Positions 1-12,035 of a stretch of 64,000 bases of DNA are shown in pieces; positions within the stretch are counted from its first letter, which is position 1; each line of letters starts with the position of its first letter. The notes under the pieces are model-generated. The model did no database searches. It was not told the DNA's origin and was given only the letters and a program-made list of their open reading frames with translations. The translations under genes and the position numbers were made by a program. This stretch comes from Apium graveolens (lineage: Eukaryota > Streptophyta > Magnoliopsida > Apiales > Apiaceae), in assembly GCF_009905375.1 (NCBI RefSeq), contig NC_133648.1, forward strand, positions 90,770,631 through 90,834,630, given 5' to 3'.

Positions 1-978
1 CCTATCAAGCCTTATGTACCTCCTGAGGAAGAAGAAATTACTGATGGAAAAGATAATCTTGCTCTGACTTCAAGAAAAGTTCTTAAAACAACCTCTGACA
101 TGGCTCAAGTTGTTCAGAGTCAAGAAATTGTAAGTTCTGATATTCAGAAGAAGCAAGTAACCTCTGACAGTGCTCAAGTTAACTTGATATCAGAAATTAA
201 ATCTAAAACACTCCTACCAGGATTCACTAAAGCAAAACAGACTCAATCTTTGAAGACTACTTCAAGTGGTTTTGAAGCAAGAGTAGTTACTGGAAAGGAA
301 GCTAGAGATAAAACTGGATTGGGAAGTGCTGATGAAAGAAGAGTACACAACACTACCGATGATCAAACTTCCTTGAGTGAACCAGGTATTGGAGCAACTC
401 CTGAAAGATTGAATCAACTAGAATCTGTACAGATGGTTTACCATACCTACTTGAAAGAATACATCATGTTGTATTTCATGACAGATGGTAGGGTTTATCA
501 TATAAGACAAAATGCCATTCCGTTGAAGTATTTTGAAGAATTGGAGCATGTATTGTTCTTACTTCAAGTGGATGACAGAATAACAGAGACTGCTGCAAAC
601 TACTTAAAGGAACAGATTCAGAGACAGAAAAGACTTTATTCTGTTAAGTCTGACAGCAGATATGTTCCAAAGTACAGAAATCACAATGGTGATATTGTTG
701 ATATGAAGCCTAATACTGCACAGATCAGAACATATCTTGGTATTAAGGGGCTTGAATTCAATCTAGAGTCTAACAAAGCTTATGTCATAAGACTAGATCA
801 GGAGTTGGGAAAAGCAAAGATTAATGATCTCAGAGCTGCAATATTTCAAACTGGTGAAGATACTGCAGAGCTTAAAGATGTTAAACGGAGAATGATTGAT
901 GAACTCAGATATGCTGAGAAATGTTTGTTGAAGAATTATCTCAGAACAACTCCTGACATCAGAGAGATCAGAAAATGA
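1..978 (+). CDS. Extra 3' ORF of Copia-type element D, C-terminal part (5' end outside window)
   Basis: The frame is open from base 1, so this is the C-terminal 325 residues of a longer protein; the first ATG at 100 is internal. A hydrophilic, serine/threonine- and lysine-rich stretch covers about residues 1-140, followed by a compact domain. That domain resembles the decayed ORF at 43077-44018, for example around 'LRAAIFQTGED' here and 'VRAAIYQLSDK' there. The polypurine tract and 3' LTR follow 200 bp downstream, so it occupies the position after pol where SIRE-like Copia elements carry an additional, env-position ORF. No membrane segment or catalytic motif is visible and the function is unknown. 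Copy D looks intact within the window. Confidence 0.7.
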   Translation, partial: PIKPYVPPEEEEITDGKDNLALTSRKVLKTTSDMAQVVQSQEIVSSDIQKKQVTSDSAQVNLISEIKSKTLLPGFTKAKQTQSLKTTSSGFEARVVTGKEARDKTGLGSADERRVHNTTDDQTSLSEPGIGATPERLNQLESVQMVYHTYLKEYIMLYFMTDGRVYHIRQNAIPLKYFEELEHVLFLLQVDDRITETAANYLKEQIQRQKRLYSVKSDSRYVPKYRNHNGDIVDMKPNTAQIRTYLGIKGLEFNLESNKAYVIRLDQELGKAKINDLRAAIFQTGEDTAELKDVKRRMIDELRYAEKCLLKNYLRTTPDIREIRK

Positions 979-1174
979 TGAAGCCAAGTCGAAGATCTAC
1001 AACTGCTTAAATTCTGATGTTTATACAGATTGAAGTTGTTATCAGAAGCTGAATTGGTAAAAACTTTAAGGACTGTAAGTTGTAGTTATCTTGTCTATTT
1101 CTCATGCATTTGTACTTAATGTTTTTGACATCATCAAATATCTGTTAAACTTGTATATTTTGTTAATTTACAAG

Positions 1175-1184
1175 TTGGGGGAGA
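1175..1184 (+). other. Polypurine tract of element D
   Basis: The purine run TTGGGGGAGA lies immediately before the LTR start TGTTAG. The same tract precedes the 3' LTR of element B at 59982-59993, and a variant precedes that of C, which supports a shared lineage. It is the plus-strand priming site for reverse transcription. Confidence 0.8.
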
Positions 1185-1185
1185 T

Positions 1186-1784
1186 TGTTAGATATATTTG
1201 ATAATGTCATGGCTAATATGTTTTATGTTTAGATTTCAGATCTTATTTGAATAGAACAAATCAGTACTTAACTGATCAGTACTTATACTGGAAGTCAGAA
1301 CTTAAGGGATATCAGTACTTATGTCATCAGGAGATAGATATCAGAACTTAAGTGCTGAAGGACGATCAGATAAGGACAGTAGCTGATTAAAGTTAAGAAG
1401 ATCAAGATAAACATAAGAAGAGATATGCATGAAGAAGGAATTCCGTGAAGAATGGAATACTTGGAATAGAAGATATCTGATTGATATATTTTAGGAAGCA
1501 GAATTATATTCCATATCAATTAGCGAATATCTTGTAACTGTGTAGTATATAAACACAGAAATAGAGTTTACACTATAAGTGTTATCATTATCGAGAATAT
1601 TATTAAATATAACTCTATTAGCTCTCGTGATATTTTGTTCATCACTGAGAGATAACAGTTCCAGATTGTAACAGAGTTTATTGTTTAAATAAAGTTTGTT
1701 TTCTGTTACACAAGTTCTTGAAATTTGATTTGATTGTAATAAACACTGTATTCACCCCCTCTACAGTGAAAGTGTGACCTAACA
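1186..1784 (+). repeat. 3' LTR of element D (599 bp)
   Basis: The LTR begins TGTTAG and ends CTAACA, a perfect 6-bp terminal inverted repeat with canonical TG..CA ends. It follows the polypurine tract directly. A TATA-like TATATAAA lies near 1546-1553. The matching 5' LTR lies outside the window, so the target duplication cannot be checked. Confidence 0.8.
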
Positions 1785-1905
1785 ATCCATTAACGGATAA
1801 TACAAAGCCATCAATGGATAAATTAAAGCCATCAACGGATAAATCAAAGTCATCAACGGATAAATCAATCAACGGATAAGTCCATCAAAGGATAAATCAG
1901 TTCTG
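1785..1905. repeat. Short array of about 21-bp repeats (AACGGATAA motif)
   Basis: Five to six imperfect copies of a unit containing ATCAACGGATAAAT start directly at the end of LTR D. The spacing is close to 21 bp in the central copies, and on the minus strand it reads as a degenerate heptapeptide repeat. The reverse complement of the motif (TATCCGTTGA) is iterated in the LTR of element C at about 44220-44360, so this is probably sequence from a related element into which D inserted. Confidence 0.6.
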
Positions 1906-2368
1906 TGCATTAACGGAAGACCAGTCTAGTACAGAAATCTCAATTTCAGAACTACAGATCATATCTGAACCAGTCTCTACCCCTACTTCATCATATACAG
2001 TTACAGAAGTATGTATCATATACACACTAATCATTCCCCGTGGAACAGATCATGTCAATATACCATCTGTCCAACAGTTTAGATCACTATCTTAAACCAG
2101 ATATCATGCATAACATACAAATTGTATACTAATCAGTCATGGCATAATATAACGTGCTAGTATCATCATATACGTAAACATCACGTGAATATACCGAAAG
2201 CTCTACATAACAGTTCGATCATAAATCAACATAACAACATGCATATAAAATCTCACACATAAACCGTATCATATACATACATGGCAGATTTGATTCATGC
2301 TTATTATATTGAAAAACTGTCAAAAATGTAACCAAATCATCCCATTATACATATAACTCTGATACCAT
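1906..2368 (-). mobile_element. Internal leader fragment of the minus-strand element whose 5' LTR is 2369-3890
   Basis: Read on the minus strand, the LTR end CTAACA at 2369 is followed at once by ATGGTATCAGAG (complement of 2357-2368). This is the standard primer-binding site for initiator tRNA-Met in plant LTR elements. The rest of the stretch is non-coding AT-rich leader. No gag, pol or second LTR of this element is seen, so it is a truncated insertion. Confidence 0.6.
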
Positions 2369-3890
2369 TGTTAGGGATTCGAGCATAAAAACACAGCGGA
2401 AAATCAAATATTTTGAATCCCTACCTCAGGATTTATGTATAATGAACGGATGATTATGGAGAATAGGATCATGTACCTTAATAAAGCTTTCCTTCTGAAT
2501 ATGATGAACGTTCTGATCTTGATGAACCACAGCAACCCTCCTTGCGAAGATCTGCTCTCCAAAGGTATCCACACAAACGTACGATCGTCCAATAATCACC
2601 GGAGCCGGTACTAGCCAATTTGGTTGCCTTCGTCTCTCTCTCTAGCCTCACTAAGATGTAGAGCTGCTAGGGTTTTTCTCCAAAACGTGATGCAACCACC
2701 AACCCTAAAATTATACACCTTAATGTATATATAGAGGAGAGAGAGGATTAAGGCCTAACCCTAAACCTAATGGGCTTCTAAAAGACCCATTCTGATTTTT
2801 GGGTTTATATTATTATTAAGTTCAAATTCTAATATATATACAATTAATCAAGTCTCACTTAATTAATTTAATAATTAAATTCGATTAATAATAATAAAAT
2901 ATTTAAATTCATAATTTAAATAATACTCCGTTTAAACGTTCTTTGTGTGTGACCCTTTAGGTTATTATTATGTTAACAATAATTTTATTTTCCAATAATA
3001 AAATTATAAACAATGAGTGGCATCTAGTAATACATCATTGCTCCCAAGTAAAAATAATAATTGGTGATTCAATTAAATCTTTCGTGAATAATGTACAATG
3101 TAATATAATCCCTTTAGCCTTATATTATAGATCAAACTCGAGGCATGCATTGTGTCATCCTCTGCAAACATTTAATCCTTCTTTCATTGATCAATGAGTA
3201 AACTATTAAACAAATCATTATTTGAGCACGACCATGCATTTTATAGTCTTACTCAATCAAGAGGCCAATAATATCACTCCTTTAAAATAAAAGAGGGCTA
3301 AATCCTATCTAGATCATTCATATTTCTCATACGATTCATAATATACCCAATGTCTACTTTTATGATTACTCGGTTAAGGATAAATTTCAATAGTATCAAA
3401 GTATATTAATTCTCGTATAGAAATATAATGATTTCAGGTCTAAGGACCAATACATCATTATCACTGTGAGATTAACTTATGACACATTAAACATGTGGTA
3501 TCTCACAACGGGTCAATCCAGCACCATGTATTTAATACATGTGCTTGTGTTTTGACTTTAGTATAACCATACCTATGATCAATGATATGTGATCATCAGT
3601 CAATAAACACACTAGTCTCAACGTATTTATTATCGTCCCTTAACAATAATACTTGACTAGGGACATTTAAGCATATCAATACTATTCTCATAATCTCATT
3701 TTTAAGTCACGTACTTAGAGATATAAATTTACATATCATATTTCAAGGACATTTATTAATCTAACATTTTATCACAGAAAATAAAGATATAATAAATTAC
3801 TAAAGAATAATCCATAGAATCATAATTAATAATCCAAATGTTTCATTATATAAACATAATAGTGTTGTCTCTAGGGAACAAACACTAACA
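2369..3890 (-). repeat. LTR (about 1.52 kb), 5' LTR of a truncated minus-strand element
   Basis: The sequence runs from TGTTAGGGATT to CACTAACA and is closely similar over its whole length to the solo LTR at 23295-24826. A minus-strand TATA-like CTATATATA lies near 2728. The adjoining primer-binding site fixes the orientation as minus. The insertion cuts the extra ORF of element A near its C-terminal end, so it is younger than A. No ORF in it looks real. Confidence 0.85.
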
Positions 3891-6856
3891 GGGCAGTGGT
3901 ATATTGAGCTTCCCCATGATGGTTCCCAAAGCAACAGAGTTCTGCATTTGGAGATGCTTGTGGGAGTCCACCAATGTCTGAATGTCAGATTGTTGACTTT
4001 TGACCAGAGAAGTCAAAGCTTGAACTTGAGCAGTGAGAGATGTATTAGAGGTTTCTAGAGATGCCACTTGTATCTTGAGAGCTTGAAAGTCTTTTGAAGA
4101 GGAGTGTGAAGTAGAGACAACAGTAGATGGGCCAAGTAAAGCTTGCACATGTTTATGAATTTCATCCATAACCAAAGGAGAAGGAATGTATCTTACAGTA
4201 TGCATTTGATCCAGCTTCCACCTTGTGTCATTTGAGTTGATGATGTGATCTTGAACCACCTTGTGTAAAGCTACAAAGGAGTCTTTTAGTTGTGTGACAC
4301 TCTTGTCAATCCCATTGAGATCATACCTTGACATTTGTTCTGAAAAGGTTTTGAATTGATTTTTGATCTCAGTCTGAGAGGGGATTATTTGATCCATCTT
4401 TTCCCTTACCATCCTCATAATCTTGTCTTGATGTCCATTCAATGTGATTTGAAGTGCTTTTCCAAAATTGTGGAAAACCTTGATTTGAGCTTTGTAGACA
4501 TCATTGATGGCATCATACACCTCTTGGGGAGTTAAAGATCTAGCATTGCTGCCCAAAATGGTAATGTACTCCTCCCTGAACTTGGCTAGCACATCATCCA
4601 TTTCAATGGTGAAGTCCTTATCCAGCCATGCATCACAGTTAGCATCCTGACTAGCTTCATCAATAATTTTAGCTTGGTTTTCTTCAACATCATCCTGGTA
4701 GGTGAGCATGATAGCTTGGTAGTCCTGGTTGGACATGTTGGATGTGAGTAGCTGCTGTGATATATGTGCAAGGCCTCCAAGTTGATCAACTCTAAGATCT
4801 TCAATGGTGGAAGGTTGATGTGAAGTTTCTTGAAGCCATTTGGAGATTAAGTGTTGTTGTTGCTGTTGTGAGGTGGATGGTTGAGGGTCAGAACCACCTG
4901 TGACTGAAGTCACAGTTAGACTCACAGATTTCTCTATGTTTATCACAAGTTGTTCTTCCTCACATGTAGTGGGAACCTCCAATTAAATTGGAGGGGATTT
5001 GACTGGGTTACTGTCATGTGCACCAGTCTCAAATCCTTGTGCTTCTTGCAAAGCACTGTCACATGAATGTGATATACTTGCCTCCTCCATGACAGGATCA
5101 TTGACAATTGTACTCCTAGCATCAACTGCTAATACAATTTATGTTAGGGTTTTGAGGGGAGTTATTCCTTGTACAAGAACCTCCAATTGAATTGGAGAGG
5201 ATTTAGATAGCTCCCCCTCAGGAGTACTACCCTCAAACCTAACAGTCCGTGAAGGCCGATTTGCACATGAAGGTGCATTTGTGACATCTATGGGGTCTTC
5301 AGTAAAAACTGATTAATCCCCCATGGTTTTGATGGTTTCATCAAGGTCTACCCCAGTTAGTGGCCTCTCACCATCTGATTGTAGTGTCTGGGTGGTGAGC
5401 AAGGTTTCTTGAACCAGGTCACTTGATTTAGCTTGCACTTGAGAAATATATTCAAGTGCTGTATGGGATGAAGAAATTTGAGAGATTAGATATTGTTGTT
5501 TAGTGTTGGCAGCTCCCCCTGAATAGATGAGAGAGCTTCAATAGATGTGCTCTCACTGTGTGTGCCATCCTTATTTATCCTACCATACACTTGAATTTCT
5601 TCAGGTGCAGGCTGTGTAGACTCCATACAGGATGCATTGGGGTGAATGCTCTTTTCAATAGACACATCCTATTGAGAGAATGTATCTAGAGTCTGTTTAG
5701 TCCACATTGTTACAACTGCATCCTTTTGGGAGGATATAGAGGTGGCTAGAGTGGTCAGCTCAGTTTTCTTACTCTTCTTTGTTCTCTTGACCAATGGTGT
5801 CTCAGCTTCTATTTATTCCTCACCACTCTCATTCATTACTATTAAGGTTATCTCCTTTCTCTTCTTTTTACTCACCTCATCCTTTTGAGAAGATGAGGTG
5901 GTTGGTTTCCTAGCTACTAGTTGGTTTGAAGAAGTGGTTTCAGCTTGGGAAGGTCCCTGTGGGTGTTCCTGTGTTTGTACTTCCACACGTTCGGGGACCA
6001 TAGTTGTGCTAGACTGTGCATTTGATCACATGTCAGGCATTGGGTAGGGGTAAGTCCTAAACCTCTCCAGCATGAATGGAGTGATTTTTACTCACATTTA
6101 CCTTGTTCTTTGTATTAAGTGAACCGAATATTATTTTGGACATTTGCTTACAATTGCCTATTTTAGTGCTATCTATACCATTCAACAAATGTATGTCTAT
6201 TACTTTATGATTTAAAGTAGACATAATGATCTAGAAAAGAAGATTTCCTTACCTCTAGCAGACAGGGGCATGGTCAGCCTGGTTGCAAGCTCTTCCAGGA
6301 TCAATAGTCCAACATTCAAGTGTCTTTTGTGGGCTATTGAGTACACCAACGTCTGCACCACACTTGAAATGTTGTCATACCCTGTCTTCCTGCATATGAA
6401 GGCCCTCACTATAGAATCAAACACAAAGGACCATTCTTTCCTTAAGTTTGTCATGTTCAAGCTTGACAAGTTGATTCTTCCACCATAGTTGATAAAGTCC
6501 ATAAACTCAGTCAGTTCATCCTGGGTTGGCACCTCCACCAAGTTTGCAGTTGGAAGACCCAAAGCTATATTCACATCTTGCTCATTGAACTCTATCAGTT
6601 GGTCTCCAACTGAGCAAGTTATCACCAGAGATACAATGTTGTCATTCATAACAGTCCTTACCACAGCTGATGTCCAAAACTTAGGCAGAACATCCAAGTA
6701 CAAGACTGGGTTAGCAGTTAAAGCTCCTACAAGGTAGAATTCGGACAAGAATTTTACAAACCTCTTGAAACTATCAGGGGCTTGGTTAGCATCAGTAAAA
6801 GTTAGGTAGTTTGTCCCTTTCTCTGGGATAGTAGCTCTAATAATATTGAGTGCCAT
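3891..6856 (-). pseudogene. Extra (env-position) ORF of element A, decayed and cut at the C-terminus
   Basis: The start is the ATG at 6856, shared with element B (55067). The N-terminal 215 residues (6856-6212) are open. They resemble plant proteins annotated as 'putative plant transposon protein', by a helical region with a 'NIALGLPTANLVEVP' type segment; that family link is my inference. Frames then break through 6200-5000, with one open piece at 6001-5813. A 365-residue open segment (4982 downwards) is coiled-coil-like, with many Gln and heptad-like leucines. Reading stops where the LTR at 3890 was inserted. It aligns along its length with 55067-58229 of B. No transmembrane segment is evident, so an envelope role is not supported by the sequence. 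Confidence 0.75.
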
Positions 6857-7742
6857 TGTTGTTTAGTGAGAGTGAATGGGTAAGAAAAATTAGTGAGAAA
6901 TGAGTGAAAACGAGAGAGAAATCTGTTTTGGATTGAAAAGCTAGGTCACTTGAGATCTCGAATGTGTAAGTATGTATATGTATCGAGATGTCTGGGTATT
7001 TATAGTAAAAGTAAATGACTTATCGAGAAGTCAAAAATAGACGTTTGGGTTATACTTACCGAGAAGTCAATTTGAAAAAGAATTACATATTGAGAAGTCA
7101 TTTTAAATTACTCTTTTAGAGAACTAAAAAATTAACTTATCGAGATGTCAAATAAATACCCAGTTTGTCCAGAAATGGACTGAATTTAATTCCAATTTTT
7201 ATTTGAATAAATTCAAAATAAAATCAGAATAATTTTTCCAAAAGTATTTTACCAAAATAATTTATTGAATTAAATTATTTTAGTTTTGAGTTATTTATAA
7301 GTCTAAAAGGATACCTGTAGAGAACTCCGTAAGTTTACACTTATAGAGAACTCTACAATGACTTATCGATAAGTCATAATAATGCTTATCGAGAAGTCAC
7401 TCGAGAAGTCAGTGAATTGACTTATCGAGAACTCACTCGAGAAGTCTTAAAATGACTTGTCGATAAGTCAGTTAGACTTGTCGAGAACTCAGTTCTCTAT
7501 ATACTTTTGATCAATTTGATTCTGCCTTGTGTTAATTTTACATATTGGAGACGTAGATTAACATTTAGGCAGTTTTCTTAGAATTTGAAAAATTCCAAGT
7601 TAAATTTTTGTTTTTGAAAAATAAATATACAGAGATTTTTGAAATATTTATAATTCATATTTCAGTTAATTTCCAATTAAATCAAATTAATTTTGATTTA
7701 CTAGAGATTAATTTGCTGTAACATATTAGCTGAGTTATTGCC
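6857..7742 (-). promoter_or_regulatory. Spacer between RNase H and extra ORF of element A, promoter-like, with repeated TATCGA-AAGTC motifs
   Basis: This 886-bp non-coding stretch contains more than a dozen copies of variants of TTATCGAGAAGTC, at about 7015-7160 and 7315-7500. A minus-strand TATAAATA lies at 6997-7004, 141 bp upstream of the ATG at 6856. The equivalent spacer of B (54186-55066) has the same layout. The same motif family fills part of the LTRs. I infer an internal promoter; the motif role is unknown. Confidence 0.5.
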
Positions 7743-9296
7743 TTAGGATGAAGAATTAAGCATTCCAATTTCACCTACAAGTCTAGTGAAAGTTGCTTCA
7801 TCCAAAGGTTTAGTAAAAATGTCAGCTAATTGTTTTTCTGTTGGAACAAAAATGAGCTCAATAGTACCATTTGTAGCATGTTCTCTAATAAAATGGTACC
7901 TTACATCAATGTGCTTTGTTCTAGAATGATTAACTGGATTAGCCACTATAGATATAGCACTAATATTGTCACACATAATTGGAATTTTGTGTAACACTTG
8001 GCCATAGTCCATTAATTGATTTCTAATCCAAAGCGCTTGAGCACAATAACTTCCTGCAGCTATGTATTCAGCCTCTGCTGTAGAAGTTGACACAGATTGT
8101 TGTTTCTTTCTATATCAGGATACAAATCTTTGACCAAGAAACTGACAGCTTCCACTAGTGCTCTTTCTATCAACCCTGCATCCAGCAAAATATGCATCTG
8201 TATAGCCAACAGCTTCAAAACCAGTTCCCTTAGGATACTATAATCCCAAGTTTGGAGTCCCTTTCAAGTATCTGAAAATCCTCTTTATAGCCATCAAATG
8301 TGATTTCTTTGGATTGGCTTGAAATCTTGCACACAGACATGTAGCAAACATGATGTCTGGTCTACTTGCAGTTAAGTAAATCAATGATCCAATCATCCCT
8401 CTATAGCTTGAAATATCTACACTTTTGCCCTTTTAATCTTCATCCAACTTTGTTGCTGTAGACGTAAGTGTAGATGCAGGCGACCAATCAACCATACCAA
8501 ACTTCTTCAATAAATCCTTAACATACTTAGTTTGGCTGATGCAGATTTTATCACTTCTTTGACTGACTTGTAGTCCAAGAAAGTAACTTAATTCCCCCAT
8601 CATACTCATTTCATATTCACTCTGCATAAGCCTGGAGAATCTTTGGCAAAGCTTTTCATTTGTAGAACCAAAGATGATATCATCCACATAAATTTGAACT
8701 AGGATCATATCATCACCATATTTCTTGTAGAAGAAAGTTTTGTCTATAGTCCCTCGAGTAAAACCATGCTTAAGGAGGAATTCTGACAATGTATCATACC
8801 AAGCTCTAGGTGCCTGCTTTAGTCCATATAGAGCCTTAAGTAGCTTGTACACAAAATCTAGAAATTCTGGATCTTCAAAGTCAGGTGGTTGTTGAACATA
8901 GACCTCTTCTTCTAGCTCACCATTCAGGAAGGCACTCTTGACATCCATTTGATACACTTTAAAATTTGAATGTGCAGCAAATGCTAGAAAAATCCTTATT
9001 GCTTCAAGTCTTGCAACTGGAGCAAAAGTTTCATCATAATCAATTCCTTCTTCCTATGAGTAGCCTTTTACAACCAACTTTGCCTCATTTCTGGTAACTA
9101 TACCATTTTCATCCATCTTGTTCCTAAACACCCATTTTGTTCCAATTATAATTATGTTCTTTGGTGCAGGAACTAACTCCCAAACTTTGTTCCTTTCAAA
9201 CTGATTCAACTCTTCCTGCATGGCAGATATCCAATCAGGATCCATTAGAGCTTCTTCAATTTTCTTAGGATCTACAGAAAGCATGCATGTAGGCAC
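7743..9296 (-). pseudogene. Reverse transcriptase-RNase H of element A
   Basis: Three open segments (9296-9054, 8957-8433, 8093-7743) are joined by in-frame stops and short broken stretches. Visible RT motifs are 'NKWVF'-type start, '[20 protein letters not shown]', '[12 protein letters not shown]' and the catalytic 'YVDDI' near 8664-8697. The RNase H part shows 'STSTAEAEYIAA', 'IWCDN'-type context and the C-terminal 'TKHIDVRYHFIRE', ending in NSSS at 7743. The first segment overlaps the integrase ORF in another frame at 9272-9296, a 1-base shift. The catalytic residues remain, but the chain is interrupted by stops, so this copy is dead. Confidence 0.9.
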
Positions 9297-11215
9297 TCAT
9301 TAGCAGTTGCACTTCTAGTGCTCACACCAGCAGTAGGATCATCAATAATTGCTCCTCTAGTGTGACTTCTATCCCACTTCCTTGTGTGAGTTTGTTGACT
9401 TGTGCCTTCATCATTGGTATGACTTGTAGATCCTTCTTCTCTTTCTCCCCCTGAGTTTGTACTGTCAAATTCAGGTATTTGATATGAGCTTCCATTCCCA
9501 TGATTTTCCTGTTCAGTAATCTCTTCATTCATCACATGTTGTGCATTAACTTCATCTTCTCCATCAGAATCACTATCAATGTTGAGGTTTTCAAATGCAA
9601 GGGCTTCAGCTTCATGATCATCAAGGCATTCCAAGTCTATACACGTGTCATAATCAAAAGTCACATTTGTGCTTTCTATAATCTTCTTTTGATCAATCAC
9701 ATAGACCTTGTAGGCATTTCTCTCCAATGAATATCCCATAAAAATTGCTTCAAAAACCTTTGAGTCAAATTTTCCCACATATTCAGAGTTGTCTTTTAAA
9801 ATGTAACACTTGATTCCAAACACATGAAGATTCTTTACAGTAGGCTTTCTCTTAGACATGATTGAGTAAGGTAATTTTCCATGGGCCATGTTAATAAGAT
9901 ATCTGTTTTGAGTATAACATGCAGTGTTAACAGCTTCCTCCCAGAAACTTGTTGGCAACTTGGCATCTTGCAGCATTGTTCTAGCAGCTTCAACTAATGT
10001 TCTGTTCTTTCTTTCAACTACTCCATTTTGTTGAGGTGTTCTAGCTACTGAGAATTCTTGAATAATGCCTTTGCTTTTGCAGAATTCACTCAATGTTGCA
10101 TTCCTAAATTCTGTTCCATTATCACTTCTCAATCTCTTTACACAATTATGATCTTCAGCATGTTTTTCTATCTTCTTGATGTGCTCAATTATGATGTGTG
10201 GAGTCTCATCTTTAGAGTGCATGAACTCTACCCAAGTGTATCTTGAGAAATCATCCACCATCACAAGTGCATATTTGTTTCTTGAAATTGATAAGACATT
10301 TACTAGCCCAAATAAGTCCATGTGAATAAGTTGCAATGGTGCACTTATGGAATTCACAGTTTTTGACTTGTGACTTGATCTTTTCATTTTTCCTTTCTGA
10401 CAGGCTTCATAAACTTCAGTTTGAGCAAACTCCAGATTAGGCATGTCTCTTACTAACTCCTTTTTGACCAAGCTGTAAATTGCCTTAAAATTCAAGTGAG
10501 ACAACTTTTCATGCCAAAGCTTGCTTTGTTCTTCTGATGCCTTGGTGTAGAAGCAACAAGTTCCATCCTTATTTGCTGAGTCCAAATCTGCAACAAATAG
10601 GCTTCCTTTTCTTTCTACTTTCAGAGCAACTTCACCAGTTTTCTTGCTTTTAAAAGTGCATTCCTCTTTGTTGAATAAAACTTCAAAACCTTTGTATGCA
10701 AATTGGCTAACACTGAGAAGATTCATTTCAAGACCAACTACCAGTGCTACATCATCAATGACAATATTTCCAGAAACAATCTTGCCATATCCCATTATAA
10801 ATCCTTTGTTGTTGTCTCCAAAGGTCACCAAAGGGCCAGCCTTCTCCTCAAACTGTGATTGCAGTGCCTTATCACCTGTCATATGTCTGGAACATCCACT
10901 GTCTATGATCCATATGACCTTCTTCATTTTGCCTTGCACACAATGAGTTTTAAGTGTGTTAGCAACCCAAGCAGTGTTGGGCACTTTCTTCTTGTTAACT
11001 GATTTAACAGAAGTAGAATGAGCTGTTTCAGATAAAATAGAATTGATTGACTGTTGTGCATTTTTCCTATCTATTGTAGACCCAATTTTTGTTTCTTTAA
11101 GGTCTACTCTCAGCTTGTGGCAACTTTTCATTACTTTCAAGTTACAAGGGATGCAATCAAACTTGTCACATAATGAGTAGGGATCATTTGTATCTGCTTC
11201 ATTGTATTTGCAGGC
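9272..11215 (-). CDS. Protease-integrase region of gag-pol, element A
   Basis: From the stop at 11216-11218 the frame stays open to 9272; its first ATG is at 11140. The retropepsin active site reads 'IIDSGCSRHMTGDK', followed by a GAG-pre-integrase part with 'LWHEKLSHLNF'. The integrase shows a zinc-binding 'CQKGK' and all three catalytic acidic residues in context: 'HMDLFG', 'RSDNGTEF' and 'QQNGVVERKNR'. Protease and integrase are therefore the best preserved parts of A. The in-frame TGA just upstream separates it from gag, and a 1-base shift at about 9290 separates it from RT. Confidence 0.9.
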   Translation of the reverse strand, partial: ACKYNEADTNDPYSLCDKFDCIPCNLKVMKSCHKLRVDLKETKIGSTIDRKNAQQSINSILSETAHSTSVKSVNKKKVPNTAWVANTLKTHCVQGKMKKVIWIIDSGCSRHMTGDKALQSQFEEKAGPLVTFGDNNKGFIMGYGKIVSGNIVIDDVALVVGLEMNLLSVSQFAYKGFEVLFNKEECTFKSKKTGEVALKVERKGSLFVADLDSANKDGTCCFYTKASEEQSKLWHEKLSHLNFKAIYSLVKKELVRDMPNLEFAQTEVYEACQKGKMKRSSHKSKTVNSISAPLQLIHMDLFGLVNVLSISRNKYALVMVDDFSRYTWVEFMHSKDETPHIIIEHIKKIEKHAEDHNCVKRLRSDNGTEFRNATLSEFCKSKGIIQEFSVARTPQQNGVVERKNRTLVEAARTMLQDAKLPTSFWEEAVNTACYTQNRYLINMAHGKLPYSIMSKRKPTVKNLHVFGIKCYILKDNSEYVGKFDSKVFEAIFMGYSLERNAYKVYVIDQKKIIESTNVTFDYDTCIDLECLDDHEAEALAFENLNIDSDSDGEDEVNAQHVMNEEITEQENHGNGSSYQIPEFDSTNSGGEREEGSTSHTNDEGTSQQTHTRKWDRSHTRGAIIDDPTAGVSTRSATANECLHACFL

Positions 11216-12030
11216 TCATTCAACTGGCTTACTAATAACCTTTTTACAAAGGTGAGTTAGAGGATTCATAGAGCCACATTTCTCACATTTATTTCTTAGA
11301 GCATCTGCAACATAAGCAAAATTGTTGCTTTTGTTTATCCCAATTTTCCCATTTCTATTTTTCTTCTTCTTTCTTGCATCTTCAGTTTTGGTTTCTTTGA
11401 CAGGTGTCTTGGAGCCTTGGTTGTCTATGAGCTTCTCTTCAGCTTTGGAAGATTGAGTTGTTTCTGTATTTTTCTTCTCATAATCTTCATTAGCAATTTC
11501 TTGCTTGATAATCAACTCTTCTTCACTGAAGTTAACTTCACATGCCTTGAACATAGGTGAACCAACCTTTTTCAGCATTACTGGAACATTTTTATTTTCT
11601 GTTGCCTTTTCTTTGTCACCTATATTTTTCTTTTTGCTGTTCAAGGCATCATAATCAAGACCAATAGCAATATGTGCACATGGCTTGTTTTTCTCATGAT
11701 ATTGTCCAACCAACTCAGATGCATTCTTGAAGTACTTCAACTTCACCTCATTCTTTTCCAGCTTCTCCCTTAACACTGCTTCAATCTCACTTGCACACTT
11801 GAGCTTGTTCTTTAGATATGCATTTTCTTGTCTTACAGCTTCAAGCTCTACCAGTAACAATTCAGGTTCTTGTTTCTCATTTTCAAGCTTCTCATTTATC
11901 TTTGTAAGTCTGTTAACCTCTTCATTAACAACAACCACACTTGTATGAATGTGAAACATTTATGTGCTCATCTTCTCTACAGTTTCCTTATATTGACTCA
12001 CATTTAAATCAATGGTGGTGAGAGTTGGTA
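11216..12030 (-). pseudogene. C-terminal part of gag of element A (left of nested element)
   Basis: The open stretch 11959-11216 continues the gag that begins at 21223, with element E in between. It is a long charged coiled-coil-like region ending in a second cysteine cluster, CEKCGSMNPLTHLC, spaced C-x2-C-x7-H-x-C. A TGA at 11216-11218 is in frame with the following protease ORF, so only that stop separates the two here. Another in-frame TAA lies just before the ATG at 11959. Confidence 0.8.
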
Positions 12031-12035
12031 CCTGT

